Positions 36,795 through 50,003 of a stretch of 64,000 bases of DNA are shown here, one piece after another (position 1 is the first letter of the stretch; each line of letters starts with the position of its first letter). Source of the stretch: Neocallimastix lanati (nom. inval.) (Eukaryota; Neocallimastigomycota; Neocallimastigomycetes; Neocallimastigales; Neocallimastigaceae); assembly GCA_016946835.1 (NCBI GenBank), contig JACVTC010000113.1, forward strand, positions 166,001 to 230,000, read 5' to 3'. The position numbers and the translations under genes are program-made. The notes below the pieces were generated by a model. That model was not told the origin of the DNA, searched no databases, and saw only the letters and a program-made list of their open reading frames with translations.

Positions 36795-39700
36795 GCAATA
36801 TAATTATTATGTTATGATGTTATGGTATTATTGATAAAAAAATATAATTATTAAATTTTCATTATTAAGACTATCTGCAAATTATTTTTTTAATATTTAC
36901 TAAATTATAATATATATATATTATTTTATATATTTTTTTAAATCATATCTCTCTTTTTGAGAAATTTTATTCAGTTAATTGAACATTTCCAATAAGTGAA
37001 TTTTAAAATTTTATAATGTACAATTACAACTTTATATTAAATATTAAAATAATATAATAATATATGCAAAGTATAAAATATTTATTATATAGATATAAGC
37101 AATAGACAAAAAAAATTATGTTTATATATGTATATTATATGAATGTATATTATATGAATAATTATTGTACTTTTTTTATATTAATAATATAATTTATTAC
37201 ACATAAGCTATTCTATTTAATTTATTTTATTTTTATATATATATATTTTTTTTTAATTTTTTCTTAAAATTATACTGAAATCTAAATTATTGAAAACAAT
37301 AAATACACAAAATACACAAAATACGCAATACACAATATTAGCTAATTATGATTATTGCTTTATTTTAAATGTCCTATAAAAAAAGACAAATTTAAAAAAT
37401 AAATTGAAATTCCTTTTAACAAATTATTGTATTTTTTTTATATTAAGTAAATAGATATATAAAAAAAATTGATATATAATTTTGTATTTTAATCATATAT
37501 GTTTAAAATATTTTTTTTATTTAAAATTAATAAATATATATATATATAAAAAGAAGAAAATCGTACTTCTAAATATATATATATATATATATATATATTT
37601 TGATCATATAGATGTAATAAAAAATAAAAGCTTATTTTATATATATATATAAATTCATTATTTAACTATTTTTTAAAATTATTAGAAATAACTATAAAAT
37701 AAAATATTATAAATTTTGGTATACTCTTTCAGATATTATATTGGATTATATTATTAATATATTATATTATTCAAATATAATATATATAAAAATTAATATT
37801 GAAAAGAAAAATATTTATAATAATAATAATAAAAATTTAAAAAAAAAAAGATGAAAAAATAATATTTAATTGAAAATATATTTTTTAAAAAAAAGGAAAA
37901 ATATTAAAAAATATTAATTTTAACTTTAATAATATTAAATAAAATAATTATCAAATTTTTTGACTTACCTAATTTGTAATGTTAGAATATATTTATTAAT
38001 AATAAAAGAATAATTAATTATAAATAGGATGAATATTAATAATTGTATGATACTTTTAAATAATAATAATAATTATATAAAAAGTACTATTTAGAAGATA
38101 TAAAATTATATAACATATGTTAAAAAAAAAATTATTAACTAAAATATTCAGTAATAACAAATATAAATTTAAATATAAATAAAATAAGGATATTTTTAAA
38201 AATGGTTAAAATTAAAATTAAAATTAAAATTAAAAAAAGTATAAATGAATATTTGAATTAAAAAAAATATAAATAATGATTAAAAAAAAAAAATAAATAA
38301 AATTAAAAAATATAATAAAGATAAAGATAAATAAAAATAATAGAGTTAAATTATTATATATTATGAAAATATATATATTTTTTAATAGTTAATATATTAA
38401 TGTATAAATAATAAACTTTTCATAATAGGACTGCCAATTATTATTCATTTAAATTTCTATATATTTATGTAATATTATATTTGAGTTATTTAAAAAACAT
38501 AAAACATATGAATATATATAATATACATACACATTATTTGTATAAAATAGAATATAAACAATATATATTATTATATATGTAATAGTATAAAAATAAATAA
38601 TATATATATTTATAATAGAATAAATATAATAATTATATACATTGTTATACGTATATATTGTTTATATTTTATATTAATTTCAATTGGAATGATTGAAATG
38701 TTTTATTTAAATTTTAAAAATTATTGTATTAAAAGAACTCAAAAAAAAAAAAGAAAAAATAAAAAAAAAAAACTATAAAATATTTTTTTTTCCTTTTTTT
38801 TTTTTTCTTTTTTTTATTTAAAAATAAGGAGACTAATTTGAAATATTCTATGGGTTAGTTTATAATCAATATTAAAATTTATGGTCTCTAGTATTTTAAT
38901 TTTTTTTTTCTATTTTTGTTTTTTAATATTTAAACAAATAATAAAAAGAAAACAAAAAACAATCATAATACCATAAATATATAAATTAATTTATTTAAAT
39001 AAACTCTTATAATATTTTAAGATTTTACTTAACTTTTAATATATATATATTTATAATATTTTAAATTTATATATATATAGTTGTATTTTTTGTTGTAATT
39101 ATATATTTTATTTAATAATTTCCTTATTAATTATTAAAATCTTGTGAAATTAATGTAATAATTCATAATTGTTTTTTTAATAACATATCAATAAATATAT
39201 TTTAATTATTCGTTATTCGTAATTCATTATTTTATGTTCTATATTATTTGTAATTATTATTACTGTATATAAAATTATATATATATATATATATATAATT
39301 TATTATTTATTGAGAAACAAAATAGAAATAAAAATTAAAGAATATTGTATCACTATAAGTATCGAATAATATGTATTACAGTTATATATATAAATATAGC
39401 TTATTTTATAATATAACAAAAGTGAAATAATATTTATTATTCAATAATATATATCAAATTTTATTTAAATAATGCTTTATTATATTTATTTTATTTCACT
39501 TAACAATTTATATTTTTAATATGTACATAATATATTTATAATATTATGAATATTGTATTATTATAATATGTAAAGGTATATTTTTTATATTTTTATATAT
39601 TAAATAGTGAATAATTATATTTAAGATTAATTATTTATTGCTTTAATAAAATTATTTTTATTTTGAATTTATATATATATTTTTTCTTGTATTCATGAAT

Positions 39701-41184
39701 TATTCTAATTTCTATATTAACAAGGCTACTCCTCTACTTGAATATAGAGATATTAGATCAATTGTTTTTAAATAAAATTGAATATACATTCATATAGGCT
39801 TAAAATATATATATATATATTACGCATTAAATTACAATTAATATCAATTAGTAGTTTATTATTATATCTATATATGAATAGAAAAAATGTTATTATTTCA
39901 ATGATTTAATGATGATAAGAAGAACTATTCAGAATTATAAAATTTTGTTATATATATAGCTTTGATTAACAAATAATTTAAATAAATTATATAACATATA
40001 TAATATTAATTATTAAAATATATAATATATGTTTTTTATATTTTTAGATGTTTATATTTACAGTTTTGTTGATGTAGAATTGAAATATTTTTTTTATTTA
40101 TATAATAAATACTTCGAAATGAATTGGAAAAATGATATAACCTAACCTATTAAATAGCCTTTATATATATATATTATCTATTATAATTATACTATCTTAT
40201 ACATGCTATTTATTATATATAATATTTATATTAATAATTTGTTGTTAAAGTAGCATATATATATGTTACTTATAGCAATTAAAGGAAATAAATTAATTTA
40301 ATATATATAATTGAGGATACAGAAAAAAAAAGATTGACATAATCTTATAAATTATAATACTATATAATATCTTTATTATATAATATAATAATACACATTA
40401 TACATTTTATTGCTTTTATTATACTAAATTCATGATATATTAAAAAACTTATTCTAAATTATATGATTTTTATACTATTACATTGTGGCTCGTAAATAAT
40501 TTATATTACAATTTGTTTCAATACATTTGAAGCTTATTTTTCATGTAATCCACATATCTAACAAAATAATTTATTTTCTGTAAAATCTAATTAAAAAATT
40601 ATACTAATAAATTTAAGGAAAAAATAATAAATAAAGAAAAAATTTTAATATATCGGAGTATCAACAAGTAATAATTAATTAAAAATTTTCCATAAATGGT
40701 TAAAAAATACTTTATTAAATTATATGTAGTATTGAATATAATATGAAATCAATTAAATATATTTTGTACTAATTTAATTAAACATCTATTTAATAAACTA
40801 GAAAACATTTAATAATCTATCAAAGTAACACAAATATATTAAATATAAACAATAATCTACATCGACTTGTCTATATATTGGAAACTAAATAACTAAACAA
40901 CTAATTAAATAAATAAATAACTAAATAACTAACTAATTAAATAAATAACTAAATAAATAAATAAATAATTGAATAATAAATAATAAATAAATAAATAAAT
41001 AATTGAATAATAAATAATAAATAAATAAATAAATAATTGAATAATAAATAATAAATAAATAAATAATTAATTAATTAAATAATAAATAATTGAATAATAA
41101 ATAATAAATAATAAATAATAAATAAATAAATAAATAAATGAATGAATAGTATAAAAAAAATTTTTTTAAATAATAATTTTTTTT
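36523..41184. other. Gene desert, 4.7 kb
   Basis: Almost pure A/T with poly-T tracts and (AT)n runs. (AAAT)n-related repeats with a GAATAATAAATAATAAATAA higher-order unit fill about 40905-41140. No open frame has non-repetitive protein character on either strand. One copy of the ATTGTGGCT repeat lies at about 40478-40560. Possible promoter for the SLC10-like gene at its left end. Confidence 0.75.
40478..40560 (+). repeat. ATTGTGGCT dispersed repeat, third copy
   Basis: It begins TTACATTGTGGCTCGTA and continues with patches shared with 23611-23690: TATTACAAT, TTTCAATACATTT, AAG-TTATTTTT and AT-CC. It lies in otherwise featureless DNA. Confidence 0.65.
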
Positions 41185-41612
41185 TACTTCCTGTGTGTAT
41201 CAACCTTATTTTTAGCCCCCTCCTCAAGAGGAAATATTGAGGTAGTCATAACACTTCCGTATGCTTTCGCATATGTGGATATTGTCCCTGCTAGACGACC
41301 TTACTGAGTATTCAGCATCAACGTTCTAACATACATATTATTGCTGAAACTTTTAGAGTATGCTTTTTTTTTTTTTTTTTTTTTTTTTTGAAGTGTTTGC
41401 TCAGTTCCTAACTTCCTTTTGAAGTGAGGCCAGTATAACCTAACCTAATGTGATACATACTAGCTCCCTTGGCAAGTGTATCCATAGTTAGGATAGTAAC
41501 TTGTCTATATTACTTAAGAAATTGAAAATAATATATATATAAGGGGGAAATACTTACCAATAACCCAAACCACCATATTCCGTAAAAACCTCTTGTGAGG
41601 AAAACCTGAAAT
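41185..41612 (-). repeat. Dispersed repeat, copy 2 (inverted relative to copy 1)
   Basis: A relatively GC-rich island, best read on the minus strand, where it starts CAGGTTTTCCTCACAAGAGG and ends near CTCTTGAGGAGGGGGC. Patches in the same order as copy 1 are listed under 20680-21325. It lacks the central ~130 bases found in copy 1 and instead has a poly-A insertion (poly-T on plus, about 41366-41389). Its sequence includes AACCTAACCTAATG on the plus strand, which resembles a telomere-type repeat but is only two units long. Confidence 0.8.
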
Positions 41613-42307
41613 TAAAATATTAATAGTTTATTGTTTAAGATGGTCACTTTGTAATAATTTTTTTATAAAAAATTAAAATAATAAAGGCTTATCACTTAAG
41701 GAGGTTTAATATTAATAAACTTTTATTTATAGTACTGTAAAAAATTAATAAATAAAAAATTAAAATAAAAAATAAAAATAATAGATTTAAAATAATTAAA
41801 TATAATGATTATAATAAATTAATATAATAAAATAAAAATTTAAATATTTTTTTAATTAAAAAATTATATTTATTATAATTATTATTAATATAATATTATA
41901 TATAAAGTAAAAGAAAAAAAGTAAAATATTATAATTCGTTTATGTTCAATAGAATTTTATGTAAATAAATTTATTTATATAATCTTATTAATAAATACTA
42001 CCATTTTATTTTTTATTTTAAGTAATTATATTATTTATTTCAGTATTTTATTTATTTCTTTTATTTTTATTTTTTTTTTACTAAATAATTAATATTTGTA
42101 TACTATTTAAAATTTATACATCGCTAATTTTAATTTATTTATTTTATTATATATGATATAGAAATTTAGACAATTTAAAATTATATAATATTTATATTTT
42201 ATCATTATATTTAGGAATAGAATAATAAAATAAAAAATAATATATATTCAATAATTTAATATTTAATACTATAGCAAGACTTTTAATAAATAGAAATTAT
42301 ATAAAAT

Positions 42308-42389
<82 letters not shown>

Positions 42390-42671
42390 TTAATAATAAT
42401 AATAATAATATTAATAATAATAATAATAATAACAACAACAACAATAATAATATGTAATAATAAAAATTTATCAAATTTAAGAAATTAGTTTAAATAATTT
42501 TATATTACTAGAGATTGCAGGATAACTGACAATAGGTAATCAATAAGACAAATTCAATAAAAATATGATATAAATTTTCTTTATATGGATAAGATTTGAC
42601 ACTAAAAAAAATTTTTTTCTTTTTTAAGAACATGATTTCTTTCTAAAATTTAAATTGTAATCTTTCTTTGG

Positions 42672-42711
<40 letters not shown>

Positions 42712-43027
42712 ATTATAAATAATTCTAATAATATTGCTCTTAATATTTCATTTCCAATATATCATTATTATTATTATTATTATTTTTTAATTTTAATTTT
42801 AATTTTAATTTTTTAATATACAATTAATAGTTTAAATAAAAATAAAATAAATATAATATTTTCTATACATTTTTAATATATATTATTCTATGCATATATA
42901 AATAGATAATATAAAAAATTAAATTAGTTTTTCATTAAATTATTATATTATTATTACTACTAATGTCGTAATTATTAATAATTATAATTTTTTATTTTTC
43001 ATGTTTATATATAAATATATGTATTTA
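41613..43027. other. Spacer downstream of the minus-strand CE18 gene
   Basis: AT-rich. It contains (AAT)n with AAC interruptions at about 42310-42453 and a poly-A tract of about 36 bases near 42673-42708. It presumably holds the CE18 3' UTR. No gene is seen. Confidence 0.7.
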
Positions 43028-44625
43028 TTATTTACTGGATTTTAAATATTTAATTTTTTGATGTTTTAAATTATTAGTGATATATTTTTCTTTTTTTTGA
43101 GTTTCATAAAGATCTTTTATTCTTTCAACATATAAGCGGCTTTTATCTAATTCCTTGAAGGCCTTTGGATTTGTTAATTGCTCAGTAGTATAATAATATT
43201 TACTGATCATTTTATTAGAAATAGAATTAAACTTTAAAACATTGGTAATAATGTTAGTTATAATATTATGAGATGAATTAACAAATTTATTCATATTGGA
43301 TTCATTTTTTGATTTTAATACTAATATTGAAGGTGTTGTTTTTATTTCTAAATTATTACTAGATTTTGTTTGAGACCTTTTTGTTGATGTATTTTTTTTA
43401 AAGTAATATCCGTTCGGGTCAAGTATATTAATTACGGAGTTAACTTTGAATTGTCCCCAGTAAATGGCTGGACTGAAATTTAATTCTACCGAATTATTTT
43501 TCATATCTACCCAAATAGTAATTGGATCGATTTCACTAACTTGTTCAATTGAGAGTATATTTTTATAGGTATAAAGATCATCCTCATTAATACTAATACC
43601 ATAAGGTAAGGAAATGGGGACTTTGCAAGACTTGTATGCTTTTAAAGTGATGGCTATAATATGGGTATTATTATGAATTAATTTTTGTTCCAGATTACAT
43701 TTTTCATACTTTTCACGTTCAAGGAAGGTATTATGAATATCATCAACTTTAAGAGAGATAATAGGCCATTTTACATATTTGTTATATGTATCTATAAGTT
43801 TTTCCGTCCATAATTCTATTAAACTTTTTTTACTTGGGAGATCTGCACTACGTAGATTCGATTGGTGAAATTGAAATGGATTATGACGTAATTGAAGAAG
43901 ATAAAGTAAGGCCATTTGACTATCTCTGTTTAAAATTTCATCAAAAGAGGTTCCAATTCCGGTACCTTCAAAAATTCTATTGTATTTAACAGTATTTTCA
44001 AGTGGAGTAGAGCATTCACTAAAAATCATTGTTGGAATACGAGGAATAACAGAGAAATTAGCAATATTACTAGATTCTTCAGTAGTTCGCCACGGTAAAT
44101 AAGCATTTTTTTCATAAAATTCATCTTTAGTAATATCTGGCCGATTAATATTACCGGAGGCACTAATAATACTTCTGTTGAAGAAAGCTTCAATAGCATC
44201 TACATTATGTAAACCGGAGCTACCAGGAGTGATAATGGTTCTCTTTGAAAAATTATTATCATAGATACTTAGTCGAACAGCCATTTTAATATTTGTATTA
44301 ATTTGATTTATAACATCTTCACTTGTAGCCAAATTTAAGCTTTGATGAGTGAATCCATGAGAACACCAATAAAAGTTTTTATTTATCTCTTTATTTTTAA
44401 TGAATTCATATAACTTATTTTTTGAGATTTCCGATTCTGACCAATCGGTATCATAAGGAAAATGTGGCCATCTGAAAACTCCAGAGCCTTTAGGCTTAAT
44501 ATAAGTATTGGAAACTTCAGGATCTTCTATTAATTCAAATTTATACCTTTAAAAAAATAAAACAAATAAGAAATAAAAAAATAATAATAAAAATAAAAAC
44601 AAAATAAATAATAGAAATAAATAAA

Positions 44626-44657
<32 letters not shown>

Positions 44658-46648
44658 AAAAAAAATAAAATAAAAATAAAATAAAAAAAAAGTTAATAAA
44701 AAATAAAAATAAATGAAATAAAAATATAATTAGAAATATATGAAATATACATTTAATATTTAAATGTATAAATTATAACATATGAAAAAATGTTATATAA
44801 TTATATATACATATATATATATATATTAAAGAAAAAAGACTTACATCGTATTTTCTATTAAACCAAAACCATTGAAAGCAAGTTCCAAACGGTAACTTGA
44901 ACCTACTGGCATTTTGTAGGAAATGTTATTTTGAAATTCAATAATATTATTAAAATCTTCTATTGTATTTCTATAAGTTTCCTTTAACAATATTTTATTT
45001 TTATTTTTATTTTTATTTGTTTATTATTGGAAATATTAATTAATACCAAATAAATATTAAATATTAAATATATATTATATTAAGTAAAAGATATATATAC
45101 TTAATTTTAATGTCATTTTTGTCATATAAATTTTTTTTCGTTTTTTGAAAAATATTAATATATTACGAATAATATTGATTATTATATAAATATATTACAT
45201 ACTTTAATGGTTTTTTCTGAAGTTAAAATCAAGTCTTCAGAACTAAATACATCATCGATATGTTGAGTAAGATAAACTCTTCTAAATCCAATATATAAAT
45301 TCTTTGATACCCATGGAATCCAAAGGTGATTAATAATTATACTAGTTATCGTTCCTTTTTAATTATTATTAATGTTATTATTATAATTAATTGTATAATT
45401 GGATTTATAATTATTATAGGAATTTATTATTTGTATTATTAATAATTATTATTATAATTATTATTTTTTTTATTTATTGTCATTTATTATTTATAGATAA
45501 TTATTGATGTTCATTTTTTATTTTTTTTGTTATAAATACATGTATATAGTTTTAAAATTAATATTATTTTTTAATTTATTTGTGATAAACAAAATAATGT
45601 TAAGGTTGTTTATTTTTACATACTTTTATTACTAGATACAAAGAATGTTAATCTTTCATTACCATCTTTTAATTTTGAATAAACAGCTGCTACTGGTTTT
45701 TCATAAGATATTTCATTTTTAATATCATAATATAAAATTGGTGTTGATATCTTTTCATCCACAATTTTTGCTAAATTATATTCAATGCTATTGAAGGAAA
45801 TAAATAAATATATATATATAATGTTTTTATATATTATACAGATATATTCAAATGGAAAAAAAAAATGAATTATATATATATTTATAAAAAAAATAATAAT
45901 AATATAAGAAATATATATACAATTAATATTATTTATAAATTGTTTCCCCATTCAAAATATATAATATAGATATATATAAAAAAAGGAGAAAAAAATAATA
46001 AGAAAAAGTTTTTCTAGTATTTATTATATTAAATAGGAAATAAAAAATATATATATATTATAATATAAGTAATAGAATAAAAAATATTTATTTTATTATA
46101 ATATTTCTTTACCCAAAACTATCTAATGGTGCATCATCATATATTCCAGCTGTATCAAAAAGTGAATGTGTGAATGAATTATTTGCTGATTTTAATGTTA
46201 TAGTATTCTTTTCTCTATCATTAAATTCAAAAGGTTTAATTCCAATTTCTTCTATATCATTATCTTCATTAATCACTACACTTCTAATATTATACTTTAC
46301 TTCATAATCATTTAATGTATTCCAATGTTCCTTATTAAATACACTCTTTATTATACCATTACAATTGCATTTCATTCTTCCATTCGCTATTACAATCATA
46401 TTATACTTAGGATAACCGGTGTTCTCGTCAAAAAGATATAAATCCCCTTCCAATATGTTATCACAATTATATATTAAGTTATCATAGGCAATTCCGTAGG
46501 AAGCTAATGATGTTAAAATACTATCAGGTTTCTCTGTTGATAAAACTAATGCTCTTAATCCAATTCGACCTTGAATTTGATCTACTCTACTTGCGGCTCG
46601 ACACCTACTTACTCCAAATAATAATAGGGAAACTTTCAAAAGCTTCAT
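43028..46648 (-). CDS. Secreted CE18 (Agd3-like) polysaccharide deacetylase
   Basis: Five exons: 46113-46648, 45624-45787, 45203-45354, 44845-44981, 43028-44546. They give 835 residues. The N-terminus is a signal peptide (MKLLKVSLLLFGVSRC). The protein follows the Agd3 family, fungal N-acetylgalactosamine/galactosaminogalactan deacetylases of carbohydrate esterase family 18, along its length. Landmarks are a Rossmann-like N-terminal part (LRALVLSTEKPD; YNMIVIANGRM), NHLWIPWVSKNLYIGFRRVY, LAFNGFGL, the metal-site motif CSHGFTHQSLN (about residues 391-401), ITPGSSGLHNVDAIEAF, NINRPDIT and PFQFHQSNLR. Both His of the HxxxH motif are present, so activity is plausible. The ~110-residue C-terminal tail is basic and Ser/Asn-rich and lacks the Cys modules of its partner. 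It is transcribed divergently from the paralogue at 49431, with about 2.8 kb between starts. Confidence 0.86.
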
Positions 46649-47477
46649 TTTATTTAATTTTAAAAATTTTAAAATTATACTATATAAAAAAGTAAAATAA
46701 TTAACTATTTTTCTTTTCTTTATTATATGTATGACAATATTATTAATAAGATAAAATATATATAGAAAAAAAAGAATAATACAAACAGTAGAAATAATGG
46801 GATAAATAAAGTATATGTAAAAAAAAAAAAAAAAAAAGCTATATAATAAATTATATAATTAATGATAGATTATAATAATCATTATTTATCAATAATGAAA
46901 TAATATCAATAACTAATGTTTATAAGTTTATAATAATAACTATTAATAAAAGCTAGTATATATAATAATAATTAATGATAATATTAATAATAATTAATAA
47001 TATTTATAACTAATGCTAATTAAAATTAATTTGTATTTAATTGTTAAATTATTTTTAATTGAAGATGATGAATAAAATGTATTTATTATTATAATTAGTA
47101 AATATATATATTAATTAGTATTAATTTCTTAATTATGTTCTATTTATTTATTTATGTATTTATTCATGTATTTATTTATTTATGTATTTATTTATTTATG
47201 TTTTTATTTATTTATTTCCGTTTGTTTGAAAAACTGAATATATTAAAACTTTTTTAATTGTTAAAACCAGTAGTAATTAAATATTAAAAGATGCATTATC
47301 CTTATTAAAATTATAAAGTTTAAAAAATAATTTTATATTAAGATTGGGAAACTTTTTTAATTTAAAATCCATATTATTTTTAATAACTACAAATAATTAA
47401 AATAAAATATGATATACATTATTTATTTTTTTTTTTATAAATTTATTATATGTATATATATATATTAAGAAGGTTAT

Positions 47478-47684
<207 letters not shown>

Positions 47685-47929
47685 GTATTTATGGATAGAA
47701 ATCTTAAATTATTGGGATACAACATCAATTTATTTTGATATTTAATTGAATAATTTATTCTTTTATTTTATTTTACTTTTTTATTTTTTTATTTTATTGT
47801 TTTTTTTAATAAAAAATCTTCATTTTTTGGAAGTTTTCAGTCTAAAAAAAAAAAAAAAGAAAATTCAGTAAATAGATCTAAAATGCTTAAATAAATAAAT
47901 GCATAAATAAAATAAAATAAAATTAATAG

Positions 47930-48235
47930 TTATGTAATAAAAAAGTGTAAAGAATTAATAAATAGAATAAAATCAATAGTAGAATATTAAATAAGGATGT
48001 ACAGATTAAATAAAATAAAATAAATAGTGAAGTAATAAAAAAGAGTAAAGTATTAATAAAATAAAATATAATAAATAGTAGAATATTAATATAAAGTACA
48101 GATTGAATAAAATAAAATATAATAAATAGTAGAATATTAATATAAAGTACAGATTGAATAAAATAAAATAAAATAAATAGTTGAAATATGAATATAAAGT
48201 ACAGATTGAATAAAATAAAATAATAAATTAAACTT
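47930..48235. repeat. AAAAT minisatellite, third locus
   Basis: Four or five units of a motif like AGTAGAATATTAATATAAAG TACAGATTGAATAAAAT are joined by short AAAAT blocks. The first units are more diverged. The motif is shared with 21420-21735 and, with TACAGATGG in place of TACAGATTG, with 2420-4010. Confidence 0.85.
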
Positions 48236-49430
48236 ATTTTAAACCGTATTTGCTTCTTCTTTGGAAATACTGATATAAGATGTATTTATTATTTTAATTT
48301 TTTTTTTTTTTTTTACAAATAGGTTTAATGACAAAAATAATTAAATTATTTAAATTTTATTAAAATCAATAAGTCAATTCATTATATAATAATTATAATA
48401 TAAATTATATATATGAATAAATGTTTATTATATTTTATTATTTTATTAATATTCATAAATAATTAAAATAAAAATAATTATTAATAAATTTTTAAATAAT
48501 AAATAAATGTTTATTATTATTATTTTTCCCTTTTTAAATGTAATTTATATTACTAATATTTGATTTTTTTAATGAATAAGAAATAAACAAAAATAAAATA
48601 TATATATATATATATGTATATATAATTAAGAAATTGCTTATTATCTTTTTATATATTTATATTTTTATATTATTATATATACATTTTAATTAAAATAATA
48701 TAATAATAATGACAGTAATTAGTATTAACTTGAAATAATTTATAATTATCTTATTAAACCTTTAACTTTTTTTTTTTTTTTTTTTTTTTTCTTTTTAATA
48801 AACGTTATTAAAATATTAAAATATTATTATTTATTATTATTTATTATAGATAAAGTTTGTCTTTTTACGTCTTCCCTTTTGCTCTACTTTTATTATTAAT
48901 TAGAATTGGTAAAAAATTATTAATTCTAATAAATGTATTTTTCCTTTTTATTAAATTTATAATTATTATTATAATTATTTTATTTGTATATAATTATTAT
49001 TACTATTTTTTTTTATACTTTTTAACATATTAAAGAAATTATCATTAATTTAATTTTACTTTTTCTATTTAAATATATATATATTTAAATAATATATTCA
49101 AAAATCTTATTTAATATGATTTATAAAAAATATATAAAAGTAAGACAAATTCCATAAAATATATTATATATTATATAAAAGATATAAAATTTTAATATAA
49201 TAATAATAATAGTAATAATAATATAAATAATAATAATGATAATAAAATATTAATAATAATAAAAAAATAATACTAGTAAAAAAAATAAAAATTATATTTT
49301 ATTTTTTTTTTTTAAAAAAAAAAACATAAAATAAAATAATAATAATAAAAATAAAAAAAAAAAAAAAATAGAGAATAAATAATATATATTATAAATAACA
49401 TTAATAGATAAAAAAAAAAGAAATAAGAAT

Positions 49431-49960
49431 ATGAATATATTATTTTCAACATTACTATTGATATGCTTTTGCATTACATATATATACTCATATACCATAG
49501 GTTTAAAGGTATTAATTTTACATTCTCAAAACGATGAAACTTTCCAAAATACCGTTTCTGGTTTGGAATCCTACAGTATTGAATATGATCATATTTTAAT
49601 TGATAATACTAATAATGTTTTATCAGGAAACTTACCACTCTATGACGAACAAAGTAATCCAAAATATTATTTAATTATTATTACTTCTGGTCATTTATTA
49701 TCAGTTACTAAGGATGGTAATCGTTCTTCATCACTTACAGATGAACAGTGGTCTTGCTTAGATACCTATGAACAAACTTATAATATTCGTCGTGTAACTT
49801 TTTCTGATTCTCCAGAAACCATTACTGGTACTTCTATCTATGATGCCACTAATTGGGGTAATACTTATATTCAAAAAATAGTGGGTGCTGATAATGACAT
49901 CGCTAATGAAATTTATGATAAAGCTGGTATTAAAAAGGATGCTCCAATTGCAACAAAGTA

Positions 49961-50003
<43 letters not shown>

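Noticed and set aside
41425-41460. AACCTAACCTAATG as telomeric repeat or subtelomere signal
   Set aside because: Only two imperfect units inside a dispersed repeat; a similar pair at 40139-40150 is equally short.
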